This document shows, piece after piece, positions 34,823-44,854 of a stretch of 64,000 nucleotides of DNA. Below the pieces are notes generated by a model. The model did not search any database. It was not told where the DNA came from and saw only the letters and a list, made by a program, of their open reading frames with translations. Each line of letters begins with the position of its first letter. Position 1 is the first letter of the stretch. The position numbers and the translations under genes were made by a program. The DNA is from Bacillota bacterium (GTDB lineage: Bacteria > Bacillota > Clostridia > Clostridiales > Clostridiaceae), in contig JAEXLD010000081.1 in the NCBI GenBank assembly GCA_023445445.1, forward strand, positions 19,819 to 83,818, given 5' to 3'.

Positions 34823-36554
34823 TTTATTTACTAAAATATTGTTAGTAGTAGTTATAGGAGTATTGTGCGTTTCAATTTCTGTAACCTATATTATTATTAA
34901 TATTTCCAAGGGAATATTTGTTGATAATTATAGTGAATCCCAAAAGAAGATATTTGATCAAGTAAATGATGAAATCTATGATTTCCATAGTGAAATAGTT
35001 AAAATAATAGATTCAGTAAATTCTCATAATGCATTTAGAACATACTTTACTGAAAGTGATATACCTAACATAGAGTTATCTAGAACTATTTATGAATTGA
35101 AAAAGCAAATTAAAGCATCTTTAGCATCCAACACCTATGATATGAGTATTCTATTTGTAGGTTTAAATGGACAATCTTATTTAAGTAGCACAGAACTTTT
35201 AACCATGGATTCTGAGGAGATATTAAATTTAAATATAAATAAAAAGTCATTGGAAAATAATAAAACCATAACATATGAGTATTTTGAAAAGGGTATAACA
35301 TCTTCAACTAAGAATGAACCAGTAATAATTATATCTAAGGCTTTGAATTTAAAGGATGAGACCCCCTATGGAGTTATTAATTTTATAATTAAAGAAAAAA
35401 GCTTTCAAAAATTCTATGATTATTTTACAGTTCAAATAAATGATATTGTCTTGCTTGATGAAAACAATAAAGTACTATCCTCAAATAAGAAAAATAATTT
35501 TGGAGAAATTCAAGAGGATTTTAGAGAAAATATAAATGAATTAATAAATAGCAAGGAGCTAAATAAGAGTTATGAAAGCAATGGCAATAGGATATTTATT
35601 CAAAGATTACCTTATTGTAATCTAACTATTTGTGGCACCTTAGATAATACAAAAGCTTTAGCTAAAATATATGATGTTAAAAATATATTGTTTATATGTA
35701 TTTTTATAACTTTATGTATTTTAGTTGTTATATTTTTATTAGTAAGACAAATGACAAAGCCTCTATACTTATTAACAGAAAAGATGTCAAAGGTTAAGGA
35801 TGGTAATTTCGATGAATATATAGAGGTTAGTGGACCTGAAGAAGTAAAAGAATTATCTTCCACTTATAACTATATGATAAAGGATATTAATAGATATGTA
35901 GAAGAATTAGTAGTGGTACAAAAGGAAAAGAGAAAGGCTGAAATTCATGCTCTTCAAATGCAGATAAATCCACACTATATATTTAACACTTTATCTAGTA
36001 TAAAGTGGCTTATTTGGCAGGGAAATAAGGACAAGGCCACAGCATCAATAGATGCCTTTATTAGTATGATTAGAAATACTATAAGCAAAACTGATGAATT
36101 TATTACTATAGAAGAGGAAATAGATAATTTAAAGAATTATGTATTAATTAATAATATAAGATATGGAGATAGAATAAAGGTTGAATATTTTGTAATGCCA
36201 GATTGCTATAAATACTTAATTCCAAAGCTAATATTACAGCCTTTTATAGAGAATTCTTTCTTTCATGCCTTCCCATCAGAGGAAGAAGGGGAAATTCAAG
36301 TTTTTATTAAAGAGCTAGATGAAAATAATATTAAAATTGAAATATATGATAATGGAATAGGTATAGATAGTGAAAAATTAGATGAGGTAATTGAAAAGAA
36401 GGAGCATAGGAATCATCATTTCTCAGCTATAGGTATAAATAATGTGGACAGTAGAATAAAGCTTATTTACGGTAATAATTATGGCATTAATATAAAGAGT
36501 AAATTGAACAGTGGTACAACAATAACAATAGTTATCCCTAAAACAAATAAGTAG
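34797..36554 (+). CDS. YesM-type sensor histidine kinase 2
   Basis: A 585-residue membrane kinase: helix at about 12-33, an extracellular sensing domain to about 295, a second helix (ILFICIFITLCILVVIFLLV), HAMP, then the YesM core. The phospho-acceptor is His393 in QINPHYIFNTL; the ATP site shows QPFIENSFFHAF, YDNGIGID and AIGINNVDSR. The GTG start at 34797 lies inside the regulator gene, with GGGAG upstream. Gene order is regulator then kinase, the reverse of the first system. Confidence 0.9.
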   Translation: MIRKLKLNSLFTKILLVVVIGVLCVSISVTYIIINISKGIFVDNYSESQKKIFDQVNDEIYDFHSEIVKIIDSVNSHNAFRTYFTESDIPNIELSRTIYELKKQIKASLASNTYDMSILFVGLNGQSYLSSTELLTMDSEEILNLNINKKSLENNKTITYEYFEKGITSSTKNEPVIIISKALNLKDETPYGVINFIIKEKSFQKFYDYFTVQINDIVLLDENNKVLSSNKKNNFGEIQEDFRENINELINSKELNKSYESNGNRIFIQRLPYCNLTICGTLDNTKALAKIYDVKNILFICIFITLCILVVIFLLVRQMTKPLYLLTEKMSKVKDGNFDEYIEVSGPEEVKELSSTYNYMIKDINRYVEELVVVQKEKRKAEIHALQMQINPHYIFNTLSSIKWLIWQGNKDKATASIDAFISMIRNTISKTDEFITIEEEIDNLKNYVLINNIRYGDRIKVEYFVMPDCYKYLIPKLILQPFIENSFFHAFPSEEEGEIQVFIKELDENNIKIEIYDNGIGIDSEKLDEVIEKKEHRNHHFSAIGINNVDSRIKLIYGNNYGINIKSKLNSGTTITIVIPKTNK

Positions 36555-36556
36555 AA

Positions 36557-36596
36557 TTTCCAAATATTGTTCCCCTGGGGAACAGTATTTTGGAAG
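36557..36596. repeat. CCCC(A/T)GGGG palindrome, single form
   Basis: TTTCCAAATATTGTTCCCC, central T (36576), GGGGAACAGTATTTTGGAA: arms of about 18 bases with one extra base and one mismatch. It begins 2 bases after the kinase stop. It is the last copy in the window; none occurs in the following 27 kb. Confidence 0.88.
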
Positions 36597-36715
36597 AATA
36601 TTAAGAAGAAATTAATAATATATTAAAGTTATTTTAAGAAAAATAGAGTATTAACTACATAATATAAGATAAGCCTGCTTAAGGAATAATTTGATGCATT
36701 ATATTAATTCTATAT

Positions 36716-36757
36716 ATCTGTATAATATAATATAATGAAATATTATATTATACAGAT
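36716..36757. promoter_or_regulatory. 18-bp perfect inverted repeat upstream of the O-acylation operon
   Basis: ATCTGTATAATATAATAT (36716-36733), loop AATGAA, and its exact complement (36740-36757). It lies 46 bases before the next start and contains TATAAT-like boxes in both directions. It could be an operator or a leader hairpin. The rest of the 249-base gap is AT-rich with nothing else clear. Confidence 0.45.
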
Positions 36758-36803
36758 AATATTGCTTTAATTAGTTACAAATAAATTAGAAAGAGGAGAA
36801 AAT

Positions 36804-38246
36804 TTGAAAAAAAATATAAAGTTTATTTATAGTATTAAGATAATACTATTTTCCCTAATTATAGTTATTCCAATCTTATTTATGAATTTTAAAGAAGATG
36901 AAGTATCTATGATAGATAACAGAATGCTATTAAATTATAGGGATATAATAAATGACAGTAAAGATATTAATAATGTTTTTACTAATATAGGAATCTATGC
37001 AAATGATAGAATAGGCTTTAGAGAGAATATGGTTAATTTATATACATATTCTATGGATAAGCTCTTTAATGATATGGTTCATCCAACTTATCAATATGGA
37101 CAAGATGGATTTGTATATCTTAAGCTACCAGAAACTAAGGTTAATTTAAGATTTCAAGAGACTTTTTCAAGCTTTATAAGTGAGTTTCAAGAGTATTGCA
37201 TGAATAGAAACATTAAGTTTCTATATACCTTAGAACCAAATAAATCAACTGTTTATCCAGAATACTTACCAGAGGGGTATAATCATAGCAGTGAAAATAG
37301 AGACTATTTTATAGAACTTTTAAATGAAAAAGGTGTTAACTATTTAAATAATGCTGATACTTTATTACAAGCAAAAGAAAATCCTTTATTTGAAGATGTG
37401 TTGCTATATGATAAAAAATATGATGCAGGTCATTGGAATGAAACTGGAGCTATAGTTGGTATTTCAGCAATAATAGACAGGCTTAATGAGTTGGATAATA
37501 GAGTTGGAAGCTTTGATATCAATAAATATGAGGCAGAAGAAGTTATTAATGAAACATTACTTTCATCTAATTTTAAAATAAATGAGAAAACCACTAATTA
37601 TAATTTAAAAGAATATAATTTAGAGTATGTTGAAGATTATGAAGATGAAATATATAGACATGAGGATTTTAGATACTTTACTCATTACAAAAACTTAACT
37701 AATACTGAAGCACCAAGGCTATTAATTTTTGCAGGAAGCTATTTTAATAATAAAGAAAAATTCATAACTGGAAACTTTTCAGAGGTTATGAAGATACATA
37801 ATTACACTAATGTTATAGATTATGAGTACTATATTAATATTTACAAGCCAGATATAGTATTATTTGAATCAACAGAGTATACCAATACAGGCTATCACTA
37901 TCCAACAACAATGATGGAAGAAAAACAATATATTAAAAGTTTAGATAGTTATAGTGATTTAGTAAAAACTGATTTTGTAACTATAGATACAGATAATATT
38001 GAAGTATCCGGAAATAATATAACTAACTTCATAGTCCCTATAGAAAGTGATAATTTATTATATGCTTATGCAAATATAAATAATAGGATATTAGATAGTA
38101 AAATTAAGAGAGATGAAGATAACTTATATATAGAATTTTCATTAATATCAAAGGAATTAGAAAATGAAAACAGCTTAGATTTATATTTTGTTTCACAGGA
38201 TGAAAAACAATATCAAAAGATAAAATTAGAAATTAGCGAGGGATAA
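36804..38246 (+). CDS. AlgJ/AlgX-like SGNH-family protein, copy 1
   Basis: A 480-residue protein with one N-terminal membrane helix (about 9-28) and a large extracytoplasmic domain. It resembles AlgJ/AlgX/DHHW proteins that help O-acetylate surface polymers. Candidate catalytic motifs are YDAGHWNETG (Asp and His of an SGNH site) and IFAGSYF, with the Ser in the GxS position. RIGFREN and FLYTLEPNKSTVYPEYLP are shared with its paralogue at 39666. The TTG start has AGAGGAGAA upstream. The MBOAT gene follows after 4 bases. Confidence 0.8.
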   Translation: MKKNIKFIYSIKIILFSLIIVIPILFMNFKEDEVSMIDNRMLLNYRDIINDSKDINNVFTNIGIYANDRIGFRENMVNLYTYSMDKLFNDMVHPTYQYGQDGFVYLKLPETKVNLRFQETFSSFISEFQEYCMNRNIKFLYTLEPNKSTVYPEYLPEGYNHSSENRDYFIELLNEKGVNYLNNADTLLQAKENPLFEDVLLYDKKYDAGHWNETGAIVGISAIIDRLNELDNRVGSFDINKYEAEEVINETLLSSNFKINEKTTNYNLKEYNLEYVEDYEDEIYRHEDFRYFTHYKNLTNTEAPRLLIFAGSYFNNKEKFITGNFSEVMKIHNYTNVIDYEYYINIYKPDIVLFESTEYTNTGYHYPTTMMEEKQYIKSLDSYSDLVKTDFVTIDTDNIEVSGNNITNFIVPIESDNLLYAYANINNRILDSKIKRDEDNLYIEFSLISKELENENSLDLYFVSQDEKQYQKIKLEISEG

Positions 38247-38250
38247 ATTT

Positions 38251-39651
38251 ATGGTATTTAGTTCAACAATATTTATTTTTGCTTTTTTACCTATAGTTTT
38301 GTTGGCTTACTACATACTAGGAAAGAAAGTAAGAAATTACATTTTACTTCTAGCAAGCCTTTTTTTCTATGCTTGGGGTGGAGTAGAATATTTAAAGATA
38401 TTAATAGTATCTATTGTAATTAATTATATTTTTGGAATATTAATAGATAAATTAAGAGATGATATTATACTGAAAAAAATATTTTTAGGTATTGGTATTT
38501 TTCTTAATTTAGCTTTACTTTTTTATTACAAATATTACGACTTTTTTATAAAAAATGTTAATTTAACATTTAATACTGAATTTCCATTAAAGTATATTGT
38601 GTTACCAATAGGTATTTCATTTTTTACTTTTCAGGGAATGTCTTATATCATAGATATTTATAGAAAAGATGGAAAGGTCAATAAGAATCCATTTTCTGTG
38701 GCACTTTATATTTCCTTCTTTCCACAATTAGTGGCAGGCCCAATTGTAAAATATAAAACAGTAGATGATCAAATTAGAAATAGAAAAGAATCTATTGATA
38801 ATTTTAGTTATGGAATAAATAGATTTGTTATTGGGTTAGCTAAGAAGGTTATAATAGCAGATATATTAGCAGCTATGGCAGATAATATATTTACTCAATA
38901 TTATAGTGGAATTGATACTCCAACTGCATGGATAGGTGCAATTTGTTATACATTCCAAATATATTATGATTTTTCAGGATACTCAGATATGGCTATAGGT
39001 TTAGGATATATGTTTGGATTTAAATTTATGGAGAATTTTAATTACCCATATATTTCAAAGTCTATAACTGAATTCTGGAGAAGATGGCATATTTCTTTAT
39101 CTACTTGGTTTAAAGAATATCTTTATATACCTCTTGGTGGAAATAGAAGAGGAAATGTGTATGTAAACTTATTTATAGTATTTTTAGTTACAGGAATTTG
39201 GCATGGTGCAGATTGGTCATTTGTGCTATGGGGATTATGGCACGGATTATTTATTTTAATTGAAAGATTCATAAGAAATAAGAAATTTTATATTAATATT
39301 CCCAATATAATAAAACACATAGTTACTATGCTAATAGTAATACTGGGATGGGTTTTATTTAGAGCTGACAACTTGGAACAAGCAGTAGGTTTTATAAAAA
39401 CTATGTTTGGCTTTGGCACTGCATCAGCATTGACTTTTGAGTATAGGTACTTTATTAATAAAAAACTTATATTCTGGATTGTAATGGCAGCTATTGGATC
39501 TATGCCTTTTATTGCTAATAAACTAAAGAAGTATACTGGAAGAAAGAGTTTTGAAATCTTAACTACAATAGGTATTGCAATATTATTTGTTATATCAATT
39601 ATTTTTGTAGTGAACTCTACATATAGTCCATTTATTTACTTCCAATTTTAA
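38251..39651 (+). CDS. MBOAT-family O-acyltransferase (AlgI/DltB-like)
   Basis: A 466-residue multi-helix membrane protein that moves acyl groups, usually acetyl, across the membrane for polymer modification. Family motifs: FFYAWGG near residue 40, QLVAGPIVKY, DFSGYSDMAIGLG, EFWRRWHISLSTWFKEYLYI, and the catalytic His318 in GIWHGADWSF with His331 in GLWHG. It lies between two AlgJ-like genes, a typical arrangement for O-acetylation. Its target polymer may be the polysaccharide made by the locus downstream. Confidence 0.93.
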   Translation: MVFSSTIFIFAFLPIVLLAYYILGKKVRNYILLLASLFFYAWGGVEYLKILIVSIVINYIFGILIDKLRDDIILKKIFLGIGIFLNLALLFYYKYYDFFIKNVNLTFNTEFPLKYIVLPIGISFFTFQGMSYIIDIYRKDGKVNKNPFSVALYISFFPQLVAGPIVKYKTVDDQIRNRKESIDNFSYGINRFVIGLAKKVIIADILAAMADNIFTQYYSGIDTPTAWIGAICYTFQIYYDFSGYSDMAIGLGYMFGFKFMENFNYPYISKSITEFWRRWHISLSTWFKEYLYIPLGGNRRGNVYVNLFIVFLVTGIWHGADWSFVLWGLWHGLFILIERFIRNKKFYINIPNIIKHIVTMLIVILGWVLFRADNLEQAVGFIKTMFGFGTASALTFEYRYFINKKLIFWIVMAAIGSMPFIANKLKKYTGRKSFEILTTIGIAILFVISIIFVVNSTYSPFIYFQF

Positions 39652-39665
39652 AGGAGGTAATTGCT

Positions 39666-41060
39666 ATGAGAAAAATTAATATATCTAAGATAATAATTTT
39701 TACTTTTATTATATTAGTTCCAATAATAACTTTTAATATAAAAAGAGATGTAATATCAGAAATAGATAATAAAAAACTGATGAATATAGAAGATATATTT
39801 AATGTGGGGGATTTAACTAATGGAATAGAAAGCTTTGTAAATGATAGAATTGGATTAAGAACTAGTATGGTTAGTGCATATAATAAATCTATGGATTTAT
39901 TATTTGATGAAATGATTCATCCTAGTTATCAATATGGTGAAGAAGGATATGTATTTTTCAAGGTATCAGAAAATAAATTAGATAGTGAATTCCAAGAAAT
40001 TTATTCAAACTTTATTAAGAATTTTCAAGAGTATTGCCAAAGCAGGGGAATTGGATTCTTATATACAGTAGAACCATCTAAAGCCACAGTTTATGAAGAA
40101 TATTTACCACAGGGATATATAAACAATGATGAAAACTTAAATTATTTTACATCATTACTAAAGAATAAAGATATTAATTACCTTGATAATTCAGAAATTT
40201 TAATAGATGCAAAAAAAGATACACAGGTTTTTGATAAGATGTATGATGCAGGACACTGGAATGAAACTGGTGCATTTATAGGAATTTCAAATATAATAGA
40301 TAGATTAAATGAATTAGATAATAGAATAGGAAGTTTAGATTTAAATAAATATGAAAAAGTTAAATATATTAATAAAACATTACCGACATCAAACTTTTCT
40401 ATTAATGAAGAAACAATTCATTACAATTTAATTCAAGATAATTCTATAAAAATCAATGATTATAATGATGAAGTACTTAGGGACAATAACTATAGGACTT
40501 TTTCCTATTATAAAAACCCTACTAATGAGGATTTACCTAAAATACTTATATTTGTAGGCAGTTACTTTAATGGAAAAGAAAAATTTTTAACAGACAACTT
40601 TTCAGAAGTAATTAGAATTCATAATTATAAAAACGTAATAAACTATGAATATTACATAAACTTATTTAATCCAGATATAGTTTTATTTGAGTCAACAGAA
40701 TATACACATTCTGATACCTTCTTTCCAAGGGAAGATATGAAAAATAAAGTATCAAATAAAAATATAATGGAATACAAAGATAAAAGAATAGATAACTTTG
40801 CAACTATATCAATGGAAGGGATAGAGAAGACAGGAGATAAAATAACTAATTTCAAAGTTCCTATAGAAAGCGATGATTTATTATATGCTTATTCCGATAT
40901 TAATAATAGAATATTGGATTGCAAAATAAATATCAATGAAGATAAGCAATACTTAGAGTTTTCAGTAATAACTTCAGAATTAGATAGTTTAGAAAATATT
41001 GAATTATATGTTATATCTAAGGATGAAGAGAGATATCAAAAATTAGAAATACCATTATAG
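39666..41060 (+). CDS. AlgJ/AlgX-like SGNH-family protein, copy 2
   Basis: A 464-residue paralogue of the 36804 protein, alike along its whole length: an N-terminal helix, RIGLRTSMV, GEEGYVFFKVSE, FLYTVEPSKATVYEEYLP, YDAGHWNETGAFIG, IFVGSYF, and a matching C-terminal domain (IESDDLLYAYSDINNRILD). AAAGGAGG lies upstream of the ATG. Both copies keep the proposed catalytic residues, so two specificities or a two-protein complex with the MBOAT enzyme are possible. Confidence 0.8.
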   Translation: MRKINISKIIIFTFIILVPIITFNIKRDVISEIDNKKLMNIEDIFNVGDLTNGIESFVNDRIGLRTSMVSAYNKSMDLLFDEMIHPSYQYGEEGYVFFKVSENKLDSEFQEIYSNFIKNFQEYCQSRGIGFLYTVEPSKATVYEEYLPQGYINNDENLNYFTSLLKNKDINYLDNSEILIDAKKDTQVFDKMYDAGHWNETGAFIGISNIIDRLNELDNRIGSLDLNKYEKVKYINKTLPTSNFSINEETIHYNLIQDNSIKINDYNDEVLRDNNYRTFSYYKNPTNEDLPKILIFVGSYFNGKEKFLTDNFSEVIRIHNYKNVINYEYYINLFNPDIVLFESTEYTHSDTFFPREDMKNKVSNKNIMEYKDKRIDNFATISMEGIEKTGDKITNFKVPIESDDLLYAYSDINNRILDCKININEDKQYLEFSVITSELDSLENIELYVISKDEERYQKLEIPL

Positions 41061-41080
41061 AAGTGAAGGATGTAATAAAG

Positions 41081-41102
41081 AGGCTGTGATTACAGCCTTT
41101 TT
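41081..41102. terminator. intrinsic terminator between convergent genes
   Basis: AGGCTGT, loop GATT, ACAGCCT, then TTTTT. A-rich sequence on the other side gives a T tract for the - strand gene as well. Confidence 0.75.
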
Positions 41103-41103
41103 A

Positions 41104-42060
41104 TTATTGGATTGAAAATAGGAATTTTTGTAATTCTTCTGTTGTTGCAGGTATATCTATATTAGTGTGATACATATCTGTAAAACCTGCACTAATAATA
41201 TTACCATCTGAAGGAAATCTTCCTTGTTCTATATTACCTAATCCCATTCCTAAAGCCTTAGTTGAAATAGAGATTATTTCACTGTTACTTAAATTAGTAG
41301 TAACTAAAGGAAGAATATTATTTATCATTCCAGGAACTTCAGTTAAGTTTATATCTTTAAATTTAATAAATAATGCATTTAAAACATCTCTTTGTCTTTC
41401 AGTTCTCTTAAAATCTCTACCAGCAGTATATCTAATCCTACAATAAGCAGAAGCTTGTGTTCCATTTAGTATTTGTCTGCCAGTAGAATAAATATATTCT
41501 GTTGTTGTTCCGTTTTTTTCATCGATATTATCAATATATCCATTAATATATTGTAATTCATCTTCAGTTATTTCAATTTCAACTCCACCTAGGGCATCTA
41601 TTATTTTAGGTAGTCTTTCTAAATCAACTTGTACAAATTTATCTACCTTTAAATTAAAATTATAATTAATAGCTTTTAGTATGGAGCTTGGACCACCATC
41701 TAAAATAGTATAATTTAAATTCATTTTTCCACCATCAGGAAGATCTAGATATATATCACGCATTAGTGAACAAAGTTTAATTTTATTATTTTTAGTATCA
41801 ATAGCTAAAATCATAGTGGCATCAGCTGCGCTGACATCATATGTTTCTGAGAAATCACTTCCAAATAAAGCTATTGTTATAACATTATCAGCTTCTTTAG
41901 GGGCTTCTTTACCAGTATTCACAACTTCTTCTCTATCAATTTTAACTCTTTCTACTTTACTAGAAATATAATAAGTATATGCTGATATTGATCCAAAGAT
42001 TATTAAAATAATAACTGAAATAGATAAAATAATTTTCTTGTTTTTAGAAATTTTTTTCAT
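41104..42060 (-). CDS. LCP-family (LytR-CpsA-Psr) protein 1
   Basis: A 318-residue membrane-anchored protein with a short cytoplasmic N-terminus, one helix (about 11-30) and an extracellular LCP domain. Signature blocks are TIALFGSDFSE, ATMILAIDTKNNKIKLCSLM, RDIYLDL, LGGVEIEITEDELQYING and the Arg-rich YCRIRYTAGRDFKRTERQR. LCP proteins attach wall teichoic acid or capsule to peptidoglycan. I use the ATG at 42060, preceded by GGAGGG; a TTG at 42072 overlaps that site. It stands opposite to the polysaccharide genes and has a paralogue at 59880. Confidence 0.92.
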   Translation of the reverse strand: MKKISKNKKIILSISVIILIIFGSISAYTYYISSKVERVKIDREEVVNTGKEAPKEADNVITIALFGSDFSETYDVSAADATMILAIDTKNNKIKLCSLMRDIYLDLPDGGKMNLNYTILDGGPSSILKAINYNFNLKVDKFVQVDLERLPKIIDALGGVEIEITEDELQYINGYIDNIDEKNGTTTEYIYSTGRQILNGTQASAYCRIRYTAGRDFKRTERQRDVLNALFIKFKDINLTEVPGMINNILPLVTTNLSNSEIISISTKALGMGLGNIEQGRFPSDGNIISAGFTDMYHTNIDIPATTEELQKFLFSIQ

Positions 42061-42159
42061 ATTTCCCTCCAATTGTAATATTCATTTAAAATACCGGTAT
42101 ATTATATCAAAATAAGGTAATTTTGGGAATATACCAAAAATACATTTAATTTCAATGAA

Positions 42160-42188
42160 TTGTAATTAAATACAAAAGGTGATAAAAT
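42160..42188 (+). promoter_or_regulatory. candidate promoter of the M6 protease gene
   Basis: TTGTAA (42160-42165), a 17-base spacer and TAAAAT (42183-42188), 36 bases before the GTG. For the divergent LCP gene, a TGATATAAT extended -10 can be read on the - strand around 42101-42109. Confidence 0.45.
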
Positions 42189-42223
42189 ATAAACTATATA
42201 CATATTTAACAGGGGGAAGAATA

Positions 42224-44530
42224 GTGAAAAAACTTAAATATTTAATATTAGTACTATTATTAATTATGCCTATGTCAAGACCAATGGCAGATGATAAGGT
42301 AGAAAATAATAATATTTATAATTATATTATGGATAACGGGACAAGCCTTGGTAAAGACAACTTAGGTGATAATTCTGATACAAAAATATTACCACAGATG
42401 TCTAATGGAGCTAATAAAACTATAAATAATATAGTTGTATTAATAAGATTTAAAGGAGAAGATGAATTTATTAATAAAGAAAATATTAATAAATTAAAGG
42501 ATACTTTTAATCTTTATAAGGATTTGAATTCAGACAATGTTGCAGATTCAGGATCTATTTCTTTAAATTCTTATATTAGTGATTTAACTTATGGAAAGAT
42601 TAAGGTTAATAGTAGTTTTTATCCTTTTGAAAATAATAATTACTTCTCAATAGAAGCACCTGAAACAAGAGAATACTATGAAAATAATATAGCTGGAAGT
42701 AGGGAAGAAACAAATTTTATTAAATGGGCTTTTGATAGTGTAAAAGATAAAATAAATTTAACAGCAAATGAATTAGATCAAAATAATGATGGTGAAGTAG
42801 ATATTGTTACATTTTTATGTTCTGGTGCAACAATAAAGGATAGTATGCTATGGCCACATGAAACAAGATTTGTTGGAGATTCATCTGTTAATGGAAAAAA
42901 ATTAAGTACATATAATTTGATAAATATAGGAAATGATGAGAAAAATCTTTTTAATAAAGGAAATTTAAAAATAGCAATTCATGAATTCTTACATGGTTTT
43001 AGCTACCCAGATTTATATAGATATTATCGTAGTGGAAATCCTGTAGGGGAATGGGATGTTATGGCTAGTACAGACGGGTATGGACAACTTCCTTTAGTTT
43101 ATACAAGAAATTTCTATACTAATTTAAATTTAAACATTCAAGAAGTAAATAATGATGGGGTTTATAAAATTAAATCATCAAAAAGTACTAATAAGAATGA
43201 TATTATAGCTTTAAAAATAAAGTCTCCTTTGTCAGATAAAGAGTACTTTATGGTGGAGTTTAGAAAGAGTGAAGGGAACTGGGATAGTATTTTACCTGGA
43301 TCAGGACTTATAGTTTACAGAATAAATAATAATGTAAATGAATTCTATGGCAATAGAAATGGCTCTCCAGATCATGTTTATGTCTTTAGGCAAGGAGATA
43401 TAAATAATACATATGCACAAGGAAATACAAGAACTGCCTTTTTATCTAAGGAATCAGGTAGGACAAGCATAGGAAGTAATAATTTAAATAGTGGATTTAT
43501 TTCTAATAGTCTATTTTTTAGCAATGGAGATAATAGTGGAATAGTTATTTCAGATATAGGAAGTGCTAATGGAGATGAGATAAGCTTTAAAGTTACTTAT
43601 CCTAAAATTAATGAGCCAGTTAATTTCACCCAAGTAGTAGGAAGTGATAGATATAGTACTGCTGCAAAGCTAAGTTCTCTAAATTTTAATTTATCTAATA
43701 CAGTAGTAATAGTTAATGGAACTGCAATTGCTGATGGGCTGACCGTTACTCCGTTAGCTACTTATCTAAATTCTCCAATATTACTAGTAGAAAAGAATTA
43801 TATTCCAAAAGATACTATAAATGAAATAAAAAGGCTTGGTGCAAAGAAAGTTATAATTGCTGGTGGAGAAGGTGTTGTTTCTAAAAGTGTTGAGCTTGAA
43901 TTAAAGAAAATTGGTATAGGTAATATAATAAGATTAGCAGGAAATGATAGATATGAAACTTCTTTAGAAATTGCAAAATACATAGACTCTAATTGCTATG
44001 ACATTGAAAATATAGTATTAGCAAATGGATATGCTGAGGCAGATGCTATGTCAATAGCACCTATATCAGGAAGAGATAGGATGCCAATAATATTGTCAGA
44101 GTCACAAAATATTAATTCAAAAGTATATAATTGGTTAAAAAATGAAAATTTAAATAATGCATATATAATAGGTGGAAATGGAGTTATAGAAGATAAGTTA
44201 GTACATAAATTGAATTTAATAACTTCATTAGATATTAGTAAAAATAGGCTAGGTGGTAAGGATAGATTTGAAACTAATGCATTAGTAATTAAGAAATTTT
44301 ATGGAAGCAAAATAGAGAAAGTATATGCTTCAAAGGGATATGAAATAATTGATGCCCTATCAGCAGCACCAATTGCAGCATTAAATAATGGGGCTATAGT
44401 CCTATGTGATTATGATTTAAATTCAGCACAAAAAAATATTTTATCCTTAAAAACTACAAACTCCATAATTCAAGTGGGGGGAGGAATTTCCTCAACTGCT
44501 ATTAATTCTTTAAAAGTTGCATTAAAATAA
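42224..44530 (+). CDS. secreted M6-family metalloprotease with three cell-wall-binding (CWB2) repeats
   Basis: A 768-residue exported protein. It has a signal peptide (about 1-22, hydrophobic LKYLILVLLLIMPM), an M6-like protease domain with the zinc motif His253-Glu254-x-x-His257 in IHEFLHGFSYPDLY, then GEWDVMASTDGYGQ. The C-terminal ~300 residues hold three CWB2 repeats, marked by VGSDRYSTAAKL, AGNDRYETSLEIAK and GGKDRFETNALVIKK. CWB2 domains in clostridia anchor proteins to the wall through an anionic polymer. The GTG start has AGGGGGAAG upstream. It probably degrades host or matrix protein at the cell surface. Confidence 0.9.
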   Translation: MKKLKYLILVLLLIMPMSRPMADDKVENNNIYNYIMDNGTSLGKDNLGDNSDTKILPQMSNGANKTINNIVVLIRFKGEDEFINKENINKLKDTFNLYKDLNSDNVADSGSISLNSYISDLTYGKIKVNSSFYPFENNNYFSIEAPETREYYENNIAGSREETNFIKWAFDSVKDKINLTANELDQNNDGEVDIVTFLCSGATIKDSMLWPHETRFVGDSSVNGKKLSTYNLINIGNDEKNLFNKGNLKIAIHEFLHGFSYPDLYRYYRSGNPVGEWDVMASTDGYGQLPLVYTRNFYTNLNLNIQEVNNDGVYKIKSSKSTNKNDIIALKIKSPLSDKEYFMVEFRKSEGNWDSILPGSGLIVYRINNNVNEFYGNRNGSPDHVYVFRQGDINNTYAQGNTRTAFLSKESGRTSIGSNNLNSGFISNSLFFSNGDNSGIVISDIGSANGDEISFKVTYPKINEPVNFTQVVGSDRYSTAAKLSSLNFNLSNTVVIVNGTAIADGLTVTPLATYLNSPILLVEKNYIPKDTINEIKRLGAKKVIIAGGEGVVSKSVELELKKIGIGNIIRLAGNDRYETSLEIAKYIDSNCYDIENIVLANGYAEADAMSIAPISGRDRMPIILSESQNINSKVYNWLKNENLNNAYIIGGNGVIEDKLVHKLNLITSLDISKNRLGGKDRFETNALVIKKFYGSKIEKVYASKGYEIIDALSAAPIAALNNGAIVLCDYDLNSAQKNILSLKTTNSIIQVGGGISSTAINSLKVALK

Positions 44531-44536
44531 AAATAT

Positions 44537-44578
44537 AAATACTTCTAATAATATCATATATTATTAGAAGTATTTTTT
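44537..44578 (+). terminator. intrinsic terminator
   Basis: AAATACTTCTAATAATAT, loop CAT, and its exact 18-base complement, running into TTTTTT. It separates the protease gene from the polysaccharide locus. Confidence 0.85.
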
Positions 44579-44744
44579 AAAAAAATAATGTTAATTTCGA
44601 CAAAAACCAACCATTTAAGAGTAGTGATAATATATAATATAGTAGTTCTGGTAAAATAAAGTATTGATTTAATAGTTATTTTAAGCAGATAAAAAATAAA
44701 TTTACAAATTAACAAGTAATAATTTGGAATTGATTTTTTGAAAT

Positions 44745-44829
44745 TTGATTTAATAATTTTATATGATATAATTATACGTGCAAAATTATGAAGATTGTTA
44801 TATTTTACATTATAATAGAATTATAATGT
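44745..44829 (+). promoter_or_regulatory. promoter and dyad at the head of the polysaccharide locus
   Basis: TTGATT (44745-44750), 16 bases, then TATAAT (44767-44772) with an extended TGA before it. Downstream, ACATTATAAT-AGA-ATTATAATGT (44807-44829) is a perfect 10-bp dyad in the leader, a possible operator. The first gene starts at 44855. The earlier part of this 324-base gap holds the preceding terminator. Confidence 0.5.
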
Positions 44830-44854
44830 ATTATATGTAATTAGGGGGATAGAT

